Shown here one piece after another: positions 47,352 to 56,111 of a DNA stretch of 64,000 nt (its first letter is position 1; every line of letters starts with the position of its first letter). The stretch is from Thermoproteota archaeon. GTDB taxonomy: Archaea; Thermoproteota; Thermoprotei_A; Sulfolobales; Ignicoccaceae. The translations under genes were made by a program, and so were the position numbers. The notes under the pieces were generated by a model. That model saw nothing but the letters and a program-made list of their open reading frames with translations. It searched no databases and was not told where the DNA came from. Location of the stretch: the NCBI GenBank assembly GCA_013154085.1, contig JAADDE010000026.1, positions 1 through 64,000 on the forward strand, read 5' to 3'.

Positions 47352-49031
47352 TTACCCTGCCGCCGCCTTGGCGGTGTCCCAGAGCTGTAGCAGTAGCTCC
47401 ATGTGGCCTATGTTCTTGGTGAGCTGGTACCAGCCGCGCTTGAAGGTGGTCCAGTCTTGTCCCATCATTGCAGTGCCGTACCTTATGCTGTTCGCGTAGA
47501 ACAGCCAAGTCTCTATCCACAGCCTCTCGAAGTACTCGTCGAACAGCGTCTTCGGGTCCTGCAGATCTACGCTGGCGAGGCCGCTCTGCCAGGCCTTCAG
47601 CAGTAGCACAGTGGCCTTGAGGGTTGCCACGTTAGTCTCTTGTATCTGGCTGTCCAGCAGAGCGAACTGGTTCTCGACGTACTGCTTGTTGTGGCACGCC
47701 ATACAGATCTTCATCATCTGCTCCTTCCTCCTCTGCTGCTCCTCGGGGCTGATCAGGCCGGGGCTGCCGTCCGGCAGGGTGGCGTAGACGAACTGGCCGG
47801 TCTTGATGTCGGGCGCCAGGCTGATCGGCAGCGGCAGCTTCACGCCTACGAGTGCCTTAGCTATGGTGAGTCCCTTCTCCTTCGCCAAGAACTCTGCGGT
47901 GCTGGCCGGCATCACCTCCACGCTCAGCTCGAAGTGCTTGCCGGTCACCGGGGTCGGGTGGGCGTAGATGAGGCCGAATAGCCTCACCCACAGCCTGGTG
48001 TCAACGTTGTGAGTCCTCTTGGCTATTACCTCGCCGGTCACCGGGTTCACCAGCTGGCTCATGTGGCACGTAGCACAAGTGGGCGCGGTGAAGTCTGCGC
48101 CGGGCTTCCATACCGGCGCCTTCATATTGTAGTGCTTATGCATGACCATCCATATGTTGCCGTGCTTGCTCTCCTTCCATACGTCGAATGCCGGAACGTC
48201 GGGGTCGAGGTGGCACTGGCCACAAGTGTAGGGGCTCCTAGCTATCTCTATGCTGAAGCTGTGTCTGGGATGGCACGCCGTACAAGCGCCCCTGCTGCCG
48301 TCGGGGTTAACCCTTCCTACGCCGTGGTTGGGGTAGCCCTCGTACTTGACGAGCGTGACCGGCATGCCGTTGACTATGGTGTCAACAGTATCTTGCACCT
48401 TGACTACAGTACCGTGGCACATCAGACAGCTGGCGGCTTGGCTGGTCCTCTCGCCGCCGTAGGTCTGGCCCATACAGCCGAAGGTGGTGCTAGCATCTAC
48501 TAGTCCCTTGTACAGCGGGTTGCGCATTAGGTTGTCGTATGCCCAAGCCTTGCTGCTCTCGCTGTACTCTTGTACCTCAACCTTGTGGCAGACGGCACAG
48601 TCGTTGGGGGTGACTATGGGGTGTATCTGGAAGCCGAAGTGGCTGATGGTGTCGGGGTGCTTGTCGGGGTTGAGGGCGTGGCACTCATAGCAGCCCACTA
48701 CGACGTTCCTGAGGTTGGAGGGTATCTCGTTGAGCGGGGTGCTTATCTGCCTAGCCAATGGCGGCTTCTGCCACGCTTGGGCCGGCGTTATGTGGGCCAT
48801 CCTGCTCTTCAGCCAGTCGGCCACTATGCCGGGCGTCACGCTGATGTGACAGCTCAGGCACGTCTTGGTCTGCGGGCTGACGTTGGTGAGCTTGGCAACG
48901 GCCTCCTGGAGGTTGATGGTGTTGGCCATTTGAGGTTGCATGCCCATGGCGCCGTGTGCGCCCTGTCCGCCGGCCATAGGCATGGCGAGGAGCGCGGCGG
49001 CGAATAGGAGTGCGACGACTGCGCTCCTCAT
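47352..49031 (-). CDS. octaheme cytochrome c, hydroxylamine oxidoreductase-like
   Basis: Signal peptide; eight CxxCH motifs: CLSCH, CYECH, CAVCH, CLMCH, CTACH, CGQCH, CATCH, CMACH. Confidence 0.93.
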   Translation of the reverse strand: MRSAVVALLFAAALLAMPMAGGQGAHGAMGMQPQMANTINLQEAVAKLTNVSPQTKTCLSCHISVTPGIVADWLKSRMAHITPAQAWQKPPLARQISTPLNEIPSNLRNVVVGCYECHALNPDKHPDTISHFGFQIHPIVTPNDCAVCHKVEVQEYSESSKAWAYDNLMRNPLYKGLVDASTTFGCMGQTYGGERTSQAASCLMCHGTVVKVQDTVDTIVNGMPVTLVKYEGYPNHGVGRVNPDGSRGACTACHPRHSFSIEIARSPYTCGQCHLDPDVPAFDVWKESKHGNIWMVMHKHYNMKAPVWKPGADFTAPTCATCHMSQLVNPVTGEVIAKRTHNVDTRLWVRLFGLIYAHPTPVTGKHFELSVEVMPASTAEFLAKEKGLTIAKALVGVKLPLPISLAPDIKTGQFVYATLPDGSPGLISPEEQQRRKEQMMKICMACHNKQYVENQFALLDSQIQETNVATLKATVLLLKAWQSGLASVDLQDPKTLFDEYFERLWIETWLFYANSIRYGTAMMGQDWTTFKRGWYQLTKNIGHMELLLQLWDTAKAAAG

Positions 49032-49090
49032 GGTCACTCTCCTCGGGGAGGAGTGATGTAGAGCCCGTTAAAAATTTCTGCCTTTAGAGG

Positions 49091-49111
49091 ACTGTGTCGT
49101 TCCATGACAGT
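49091..49111. promoter_or_regulatory. inverted repeat upstream of TATA-like element of the octaheme cytochrome gene
   Basis: ACTGT-11 nt-ACAGT next to minus-strand AAATTTTTAA (49068-49077). Confidence 0.35.
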
Positions 49112-49143
49112 TTGCGAAACGTTGTTGAACCCTTCAAAGAAAG

Positions 49144-49800
49144 CTATAAAATCCTTAACCAAGTTACGTGGACGCACCTGCCACATGGACAGATGCGAAC
49201 TTCGGAGGGGGCGAACGACGGTGCCTCCCTCACAGTAGCGTATCCCTCTCCGTCGACCACGGGAGTCCCTGCCCCGAGGACCTTACCTACGTAGGTTATT
49301 TCCATCCTGTCGACAGCATTCGACTTCACCAAGCTCCAAGTGGTCTTTCCCCCTCCCTCGACCAAAATCCTCCTAATTCCTCTCGAGGCAAGCTCTTCGA
49401 TCGCTTTGTGCCAGTTCACTGACGGACCGTCGCCGGCCGCGATCAGCTCAACCCCCCTGGAGCTCAAGTACTTAGCCTTCCATCCTTCCTTCCTTATGCC
49501 GTAGTGGGTCGTAATGACCAAGCTCAGCCAAGGCATCTCTCTAAACAGCCGGAGGTCGTGGGGGACCCTAAGCCTGCCGTCAACCACTCCCCGGAGCGGC
49601 TGCCTCTCGCAGGGGACCCTCTTAACGAACAGCCCCGGGTCGTCAACCACCGCGGTCCCAGCCCCGACCAGAACCGCGTCCGACCGGCACCTCCACTCGT
49701 GGAGCAAGGCTAAGTCGTACTCGCATGAAAGCTTCGAGTCGCCCTCCCGCGTAGCTATTCTGCCGTCGAGGCTTGCTGAAGAAAAGACCACTACTTCCAT
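49144..49800 (-). CDS. RibD C-terminal-like pyrimidine reductase (ArfC-like)
   Basis: SLDGRIATREGDSKLS, DAVLVGAGTAVVDDPGL, ILVEGGGKTTWSL; ATG at 49800. Confidence 0.9.
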   Translation of the reverse strand: MEVVVFSSASLDGRIATREGDSKLSCEYDLALLHEWRCRSDAVLVGAGTAVVDDPGLFVKRVPCERQPLRGVVDGRLRVPHDLRLFREMPWLSLVITTHYGIRKEGWKAKYLSSRGVELIAAGDGPSVNWHKAIEELASRGIRRILVEGGGKTTWSLVKSNAVDRMEITYVGKVLGAGTPVVDGEGYATVREAPSFAPSEVRICPCGRCVHVTWLRIL

Positions 49801-49839
49801 ACAATACCCCTTCCGCGCAGTAGTGACCGGAGACGCGCC

Positions 49840-50400
49840 TTGATATTGCTGGGAGGAATTAACGGCACCGGAAAGACCAGCACGTGCAAGGCAATAGAGA
49901 AGCTCTACGGCCTCAAGTGCTCCACAGTGGAGCCCGCGTGCTACGAAGGTCAAGACATGCTTTTGTTCGAGGTGTACGCCTACGGGATGACCATGTTTAG
50001 GGCCAGAGGCGATGTGGTCGACGAATCCCCGCTCACGCACCACCTCTACGTCCGTGCGATACCGAGCTTCACCCTCCACGAGGAGGAGCCGGAAGAGTAC
50101 GTCAAGGTGGCCGAGGGCATGCTGAGCTCCGCCAGGAAGCTGAAGGCTGAAGGCCACAGGCTGGTGTGGCTTACTGCTGACCCGGTCACGATTCTCGAGA
50201 GGCTGAAGGTAAAGAAGGACTGCGGCAGGAGGCCCTTCGTGGAGCAGTCCCACTTCCTCTTAGGAACGCTGAAGTCCTTGGAGATGAATGAAGTTGAGAG
50301 GTGGCGCTCGGAGGGACTGCTCGACTTGGTCATAGATACGACGGAAAAGAAGCCCGAGGACGTGGCGAGAGAGGTGGTAGAGGGCCTTGGCGAAGGTTAG
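49840..50400 (+). CDS. P-loop nucleotide/nucleoside kinase-like protein
   Basis: GGINGTGKTSTCKAIEKLYG; VDESPLTHHLY; TTG start. Confidence 0.8.
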   Translation: MILLGGINGTGKTSTCKAIEKLYGLKCSTVEPACYEGQDMLLFEVYAYGMTMFRARGDVVDESPLTHHLYVRAIPSFTLHEEEPEEYVKVAEGMLSSARKLKAEGHRLVWLTADPVTILERLKVKKDCGRRPFVEQSHFLLGTLKSLEMNEVERWRSEGLLDLVIDTTEKKPEDVAREVVEGLGEG

Positions 50401-50824
50401 GGTGGAGGCCGAGGTGAGGCCCACCGAGGACCCGAAGAAGGTTCTGCTGGCTCTTAAGAAGCTGTTTGATATGGAGTTCAAGTACGTAGACCGCGGGAGC
50501 GGATGGGGGAGCTGGGTCGGCGAGGGAGGCCTGGAAGCGCTGGCGCCGCTGAGGTCCGCCATAAGGGCCAAGGGAGTCGACGACACGTTCTACTACTACC
50601 TCAAGAGGCTGGCAAAGGGGTCAAAGAACCTTTTGGTGTTCAAGCTGAACAAGCAAGCCGCCTTCGTGGGCGTACCCTCATTCGCCGAAGAGGACATAGA
50701 GTCCCCCATGGGGGCGGTAACGGTAGAGATTGAGGCTGAGGACGTGAGGGACGTGATAGCCTGGCTGGCGGGGAGGAGCTTTGAGGGACGTCATAAAGAT
50801 AAGCGTTTGCGGAAAGAAGATTAG
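50387..50824 (+). CDS. UPF0201 family protein
   Basis: VRVEAEVRPTEDPKKVLLALKKLF ... LRSAIRAKGVDDTF ... LNKQAAFVG ... ESPMGAVTVEI. Confidence 0.88.
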   Translation: MAKVRVEAEVRPTEDPKKVLLALKKLFDMEFKYVDRGSGWGSWVGEGGLEALAPLRSAIRAKGVDDTFYYYLKRLAKGSKNLLVFKLNKQAAFVGVPSFAEEDIESPMGAVTVEIEAEDVRDVIAWLAGRSFEGRHKDKRLRKED

Positions 50825-52265
50825 GGAGTACAACCCCCTTCACAAGCACAACCCGAGGCGCGCCCCTTCCGTAGCGCTGCTGTATCCGGCCCCCTACTCC
50901 GTGGCTTCTCAAAGCTTGGGCTACCAGCTCTTGTACGCGTACTTCATAGCACACGGCATCCGCGTCGAGCGGTTTACCTACGATTCTTGCGGCCTCAGCT
51001 TGGAGAGATCGACGCCGCTGAAGAAGTTCGACGTAATCGTTGCCTCTTCATCGTTCGAGCTGGACTATCCCTACTTGGCGGACTACGTTAGGAAGCACGG
51101 CCGCGAGGGCCAGAGGCTCGTGGTGGGAGGGATAGCGCCCACGGCCAACCCGGTTCCGCTGCTCGACTTGGCAGATCACGTAGTCTTGGGGGACGCCGAA
51201 CCGGTCGTGGGAAAGCTGGCCGAAGCTGTGTCCTCCGGCGACTGGGAGGGCTTCGCCTCATCCGAGCACGTGGTCAGCCCCGGCGATTTGAGCGGGAAGA
51301 AGGCCGTTGCTGATCTGAGGAGGTCTCCAGCGCTGGCCAAGCAGTTCGTGCCGCTGGACGTCGAGCCCCCCTGGGGCAGGGGGTTTCTGGTGGAGGTGAC
51401 GAGAGGGTGTCCTTGGAAGTGCCGCTTCTGCTTGGAGGGCTGGGTGGGCAAGCCCTTCCGGCAGAGGAGCTTGAGCCAAGTGAGGGATCTCTTGAACTCG
51501 ATTGAAGGACCTTATGAAAAAATAATAACCATATCACTCAGTTTGGGCGACTACGAGCACGCGGAGGAATATTTGCACCTCTTGGCCTCATCGAGGCTGA
51601 CTGGCTCAGTTCCGAGCATGAGGCTTGAAAGGCTCACGAGGAGTATGCTAATAAAGATAAAGAAGATCGGCCAAAAGACTCTGACCGTGGCGCCGGAGAC
51701 TTTGGTCCCGGAGAAGGCGGAGGTGCTCGGTAAGGGATACGACGCGCAGTTCTTCTTGAAGAAAATAAGCGAGATAAAGGAAGTAGGCCTCAAGGTCAAG
51801 GCATACATGATGGTGCTTCCGGGCGAGCCCGAGCGGGCAACTAAGGAAGACGTCGAGCGCTTGGCCGAGGCGGGCCCGCACCACGTTTCGGTCAACCCGC
51901 TTGTGCCGAAGCCGTGGACGCCCCTACAGGGGGCCCCCTTGCCGACCGAGAGGGAGGAGAGGCTCGCTCTCCTCTTTAAGGAGAGGTTCAGGTACGCGGA
52001 CGTGTACCCGGTCCGCTGGGCGAGGCTTCAGGCGGCTATAGGGCTGGCGAGGCGGCCTCTGGCGAGGGAGCTCGAGCCCCGGGAGCGCCCCGAGGATGCT
52101 CTGAGGAAGCTCAACGAGAAGGGCTTGATATCGCTGAGGGAGCTGGGGCGCTGGAGGCTGGAGTGGGACGAACCTTGGCTGGAGCTGGGGGTGGGGGATC
52201 TGGGGGGAGTAAAAAGGGCCGCCGAGGAGAGCTACGAAGCTTGGAAAAGGCTGGTCAGTTCGTGA
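50781..52265 (+). CDS. radical SAM protein with B12-binding-like N-terminal domain
   Basis: EVTRGCPWKCRFCLEG (CX3CX2C), APETL, MMVLPGEPE. Confidence 0.9.
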   Translation: MRDVIKISVCGKKIREYNPLHKHNPRRAPSVALLYPAPYSVASQSLGYQLLYAYFIAHGIRVERFTYDSCGLSLERSTPLKKFDVIVASSSFELDYPYLADYVRKHGREGQRLVVGGIAPTANPVPLLDLADHVVLGDAEPVVGKLAEAVSSGDWEGFASSEHVVSPGDLSGKKAVADLRRSPALAKQFVPLDVEPPWGRGFLVEVTRGCPWKCRFCLEGWVGKPFRQRSLSQVRDLLNSIEGPYEKIITISLSLGDYEHAEEYLHLLASSRLTGSVPSMRLERLTRSMLIKIKKIGQKTLTVAPETLVPEKAEVLGKGYDAQFFLKKISEIKEVGLKVKAYMMVLPGEPERATKEDVERLAEAGPHHVSVNPLVPKPWTPLQGAPLPTEREERLALLFKERFRYADVYPVRWARLQAAIGLARRPLARELEPRERPEDALRKLNEKGLISLRELGRWRLEWDEPWLELGVGDLGGVKRAAEESYEAWKRLVSS

Positions 52266-53616
52266 ATATCGGGGAGCTTTCGTCCACCTTAGTGCCCTTC
52301 TTCAGCATCTCCCTCAAGTCCTTCTCCGGGTCGCTGATGAGCCTCAGGTCGAACTCCTTCACGAGCCTCTCGAGCACGGGCGGGGTGAAGAACCTGGGCG
52401 GCACGGGGCCTATGTAGATTCCCTTTATTCCTAGGTACAGCAGGCTGTAGAGTATTGCTACCGCCTTCTGCTCCATCCAGCTCAGCACTATGCTCACCGG
52501 CAGTTCGTTCAAGTCCTTACCGAGCCTCTTGGCCAGCTCAGCCGCCAGCACTATTATGGAATATACGTTGTTGCACTGCCCGAAGTCCATAAACCTCGGG
52601 ATGCCCTCTATGTCCCCGTAGTCCCTCCTGTTGTAGTGGAACTTCGCGCACGCGGCGCTGAGTATTATAGAGTCCTTGGGTATGAGCTGGGTAAGCTTCG
52701 AGTAGTAGCTCATCTTGGGGTTGGGGAGGTCGCACCCTCCGACCACGAAGATGTGCCTTATCTTGCCCTCGTTGATTAGGTCTATCACTTTGTCGAGGAG
52801 GGGGAGCACGTTGGTGTGGTGGAAGCCGGTAACTATGTAGCCGTCCTCCTTCTTCTGCATCTTCGGCGTCTCGAGAGCCCTCTTTATCGCCGGGGTGAAG
52901 TCGTTCTCCAAGTGAGGAACTCCCTCGAGTCCGGCTATGTCCGTCGTGAAGATGCGGTCAGCGTACGCCGGGGTCGGTTGCTGGACGCAGTTGCTGGTAC
53001 CTATTATGACTCCGGGAAACTCCGCGAACTCCTTCTTCTGATATACCCAGCTGCCTCCCCAGTTGCCGTAGAGGCTCTCAAACTCCTTGATCTTCGGGTA
53101 GGAGTGCGCCGGTAGCATCTCCGAGTGCGTGTAGACCTTTATCTTGTCCTCAAGCCCCATCTCCCTTATTTGCTTGAGCAGTTCGTAGAGGGGCTTGTAG
53201 CTGTGGCCGGTGACCAGTATGCCGTGGCCCTCCTCGGTGCCGGTGGGGACCTTCACCACTTGGGGCTTCCCGTAGGTCTCCACGTAGGCCTTGTCCAGGA
53301 GCTCCATGGTCTTTATGTGTATCCTGCCGGCCTCAAGTATCATCTTGAGGAAGTTCTCCTTACTGAAGTCTACGTTCGTAAGCGTCTTGTAGAGAGCCGT
53401 CGCCAGGAAGTGGGCTATCTCGGGGTCGTCGTACCCCAGGGACTGGGCGTGGTAGTAGTAGGCAGAGATGCCCTTGAGCCCGTATATGAGGCCTTCTTGG
53501 AGGGACTGAAGGTCCGGGTCCTTGCCGCAGACGCCGTATACCGTACAGCCCCTAGGGGGTATGCTCATGGCGCACTGATCGCAGAGCATTGGAGGAAGGG
53601 TCTCTACCTTGGACAT
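52255..53616 (-). CDS. hcp: hybrid cluster protein (short, class III-like)
   Basis: N-terminal CDQCAMSIPPRGCTVYGVC, TSNCVQQP, VGGCDLP, SAACAKFHYNRRDYGDI, DFGQCNN; ATG at 53616. Confidence 0.93.
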   Translation of the reverse strand: MSKVETLPPMLCDQCAMSIPPRGCTVYGVCGKDPDLQSLQEGLIYGLKGISAYYYHAQSLGYDDPEIAHFLATALYKTLTNVDFSKENFLKMILEAGRIHIKTMELLDKAYVETYGKPQVVKVPTGTEEGHGILVTGHSYKPLYELLKQIREMGLEDKIKVYTHSEMLPAHSYPKIKEFESLYGNWGGSWVYQKKEFAEFPGVIIGTSNCVQQPTPAYADRIFTTDIAGLEGVPHLENDFTPAIKRALETPKMQKKEDGYIVTGFHHTNVLPLLDKVIDLINEGKIRHIFVVGGCDLPNPKMSYYSKLTQLIPKDSIILSAACAKFHYNRRDYGDIEGIPRFMDFGQCNNVYSIIVLAAELAKRLGKDLNELPVSIVLSWMEQKAVAILYSLLYLGIKGIYIGPVPPRFFTPPVLERLVKEFDLRLISDPEKDLREMLKKGTKVDESSPIFTN

Positions 53617-53686
53617 GGCAGATCTCCGGAAAGGCGGTGGGGATTCTGCACTTTTGTGAGGTCCGTTTGAATATAAAAAGATCGAC

Positions 53687-53718
53687 CGGTCAGACTGACC
53701 GTTTCGGAGCGTAAACGG
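53687..53718. promoter_or_regulatory. overlapping palindromes upstream of hcp TATA box
   Basis: CGGTCAG-A-CTGACCG (53687-53701) and CCGTTT-8 nt-AAACGG (53699-53718); minus-strand TATA CTTTTTATATTC at about 53669-53680. Confidence 0.6.
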
Positions 53719-53743
53719 CCCGTGCTCTTGTTTGACAAGTCCG

Positions 53744-55417
53744 TTAGTATTCCAAAGCGCCTCCGCGGTCTGCACTTAGCGCCATCCGGGCGTACCTCCT
53801 TAATATACCTCTGCGTAGCGGCTTTACCTTGGGTTTCCAAGATTCCTTCCTTTTCTCTAACTCTTTCTCGTCCACAAGGAGATTAATTATCCTGTTCTCA
53901 ATATCTATCTCTATCTCGTCGCCGTCTTCGACAAGAGCAATTGGTCCGCCGACCGCCGCCTCGGGGGACACGTGGCCTATGGCGGGTCCTCTTGTGGCCC
54001 CGGAGAAGCGCCCGTCCGTGACTAAGGCCACCTTGTCTCCGAGCCCTAGGGCCATTACTGCCGCGGTGGCAGTGAGCATCTCCCTCATGCCCGGCCCGCC
54101 GCGCGGCCCCTCGTATCTTATCACGATAACCGTGCCGGGCTCTATTTCGTTGTTCCTTATTGCTTTGACTGCGTCCTCCTCTTGGTCGAAGACTCTGGCG
54201 CGACCCTTGAACTTCCACAGCTCCCTCTTCACGGCAGAGGCCTTCACGACCGCCCCGTTGGGAGCCAAGGTGCCCTTAAGGATAGCAAGCCCGCCGAAGG
54301 GGTGGTAGGGCTTGTCCAAGGGCCTTATCACCTCCGGGTCCCTCACGACGGCGTCCTTCACGTTCTCCCAGATGGTCTTGCCGGTTACGGTGAGGGCATC
54401 CTTGTGGATGAGCCCGGCCTCGCCCAGCTCCTTCAGCACGGCCGGTATGCCGCCGGCTCTGTCGAGGTCCACCACGAAGTGCCTGCCGGCCGGGGATATG
54501 GAAGCTATGTGGGGTACCTTGCGGGATATCTCGTCGAACACCTCAAGGGGCAGATCTATCCCGAGCTCGTAGGCGAGCGCCTCTAGGTGCAGCACTGAGT
54601 TCGTGGAGCCTCCCAGAGCCATGTCAACCGCTATAGCGTTCTCAAGCGCCTTCCTTGTTAATATCTTATCGGGCGTAAGGCCCTCTTCTACCATCTTGAC
54701 TATCCTCATGCCGGTCCACTTGGCATACCATATCCTCCTGGCCTCCACAGCCGGGACCGTAGAGGCTCCGGGGAGCATGAGCCCCATAGCTTCGGAGAGC
54801 ATGTTCATGGTGTTTGCGGTGAAGAGCCCCGCACAGCTGCCCGGGCCGGGGAGGGCGCTCCTCTCGAGCTTCTTCAGCTCCTCGATTTTCCCCTCCTTCA
54901 GCAATATATTCATTTTTTCCATTAAATCCTTGAAATCTACCCGCTGGCTGTTGTAAACGCCCGGCAGCATGGGACCGCCGTTGATCAGTATGACCGGCAC
55001 GTCCAAGCGGGCGGCCGCCAGCAGGAAGCCCGGGGTGATCTTGTCGCAGTTCGTAACCATCACCACCGCGTCCAGACGGTGGGCCTCCACCATTACTTCA
55101 ACCGTGTCTGCTATGACCTCCCTCGAGGGGAGCGAGTACCTCATCCCCTCGTGCCCCATCGCTATGCCGTCGCACACAGCTATCGTGCCGAACTCAAGGG
55201 GAGTGCCGCCGGCCATCCTTATGCCGGCCTTCACCGCCTCTGCTACCTTGTCTAAGTGAACGTGGCCGGGCACGATCTCGTTCCACGAGTTGGCAACTCC
55301 TATCAGCGGCCTCCTCAGCTCCTCGTCCGTGAGGCCGGAAGCCCTCCAGAGGGCTCTGTGGGGGGCGAACTCGGGCTTTAGGAATATCTCGCTCCTCCTC
55401 ATTATGCGGCTTCCCAT
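53744..55417 (-). CDS. ilvD: dihydroxy-acid dehydratase
   Basis: [84 protein letters not shown]; start trimmed. Confidence 0.96.
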   Translation of the reverse strand: MGSRIMRRSEIFLKPEFAPHRALWRASGLTDEELRRPLIGVANSWNEIVPGHVHLDKVAEAVKAGIRMAGGTPLEFGTIAVCDGIAMGHEGMRYSLPSREVIADTVEVMVEAHRLDAVVMVTNCDKITPGFLLAAARLDVPVILINGGPMLPGVYNSQRVDFKDLMEKMNILLKEGKIEELKKLERSALPGPGSCAGLFTANTMNMLSEAMGLMLPGASTVPAVEARRIWYAKWTGMRIVKMVEEGLTPDKILTRKALENAIAVDMALGGSTNSVLHLEALAYELGIDLPLEVFDEISRKVPHIASISPAGRHFVVDLDRAGGIPAVLKELGEAGLIHKDALTVTGKTIWENVKDAVVRDPEVIRPLDKPYHPFGGLAILKGTLAPNGAVVKASAVKRELWKFKGRARVFDQEEDAVKAIRNNEIEPGTVIVIRYEGPRGGPGMREMLTATAAVMALGLGDKVALVTDGRFSGATRGPAIGHVSPEAAVGGPIALVEDGDEIEIDIENRIINLLVDEKELEKRKESWKPKVKPLRRGILRRYARMALSADRGGALEY

Positions 55418-55467
55418 CTCCTCCCCACGATCCAGCAATATACCCTCTTCGCGGGCGCGGCTTGCCG

Positions 55468-55519
55468 ATGAGAGCAGTGCGCCCCGTCCGAGCGGGTGAG
55501 GAGTTGCTCGCATTGTCGA
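55468..55519 (+). ncRNA. candidate box C/D-like sRNA in the ilvD divergent region
   Basis: ATGAGAG -13- CCGA (55488-55491) -4- GTGAGGA (55496-55502) -13- TCGA; GCC/GGC flanks. Confidence 0.33.
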
Positions 55520-55562
55520 GGCGTAAAAGGAGCGGAGCGCGCATTTCGACCGGGGCGCGTCT

Positions 55563-56066
55563 TTGAGGAAGGAGCTCCTTCTGGCTCCCCTTGTAGGGGC
55601 CTTGGCGGCGGCTTCGTTCTTCTTGCTGACCAACAACCCTGCTGTCGCTACACGGGCCCAAGGGGCCTTGTGTGTGCCCAGGGAAGGCATAGCGAAGATA
55701 TTCGTAGGAGAGAAAGCGATAGAGATGGTTAGGTCCATCCACTGGAACCCGGAAGCGCTTAAGGGAATAGTAAACGCAACCGTGGTGTTCTACAGCGACG
55801 GCAGCGTCCTCTGGGAGACGAAGCTTAAGGACGAAAAAACTGCCGAGACGTTGCTGTCGAGAATGCTTAATGCAATAAAGAAGAATCAAGGAAAAATACC
55901 CTACCTAAGCCCAGTCGAGCACAAGATAAATGGGACCACAATATACTTCATTGCGGACGTTAGAGGGCCGGCCCACGCGCTCTTCCGCAAGGGAGACGTG
56001 CTCGTCTGGCTCCAGTTCGGCCGCAACGGGATGCAGTACCTTAAGGAGCTCTTAAGGTGCGGCTGA
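55563..56066 (+). CDS. hypothetical exported/membrane-anchored protein
   Basis: N-terminal [19 protein letters not shown] hydrophobic segment; TTG start. Confidence 0.65.
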   Translation: MRKELLLAPLVGALAAASFFLLTNNPAVATRAQGALCVPREGIAKIFVGEKAIEMVRSIHWNPEALKGIVNATVVFYSDGSVLWETKLKDEKTAETLLSRMLNAIKKNQGKIPYLSPVEHKINGTTIYFIADVRGPAHALFRKGDVLVWLQFGRNGMQYLKELLRCG

Positions 56067-56111
56067 CCAAGGGTCTAAAACCCCGCTGTGTTTTCCGCAC
56101 CGGGTCTGACA

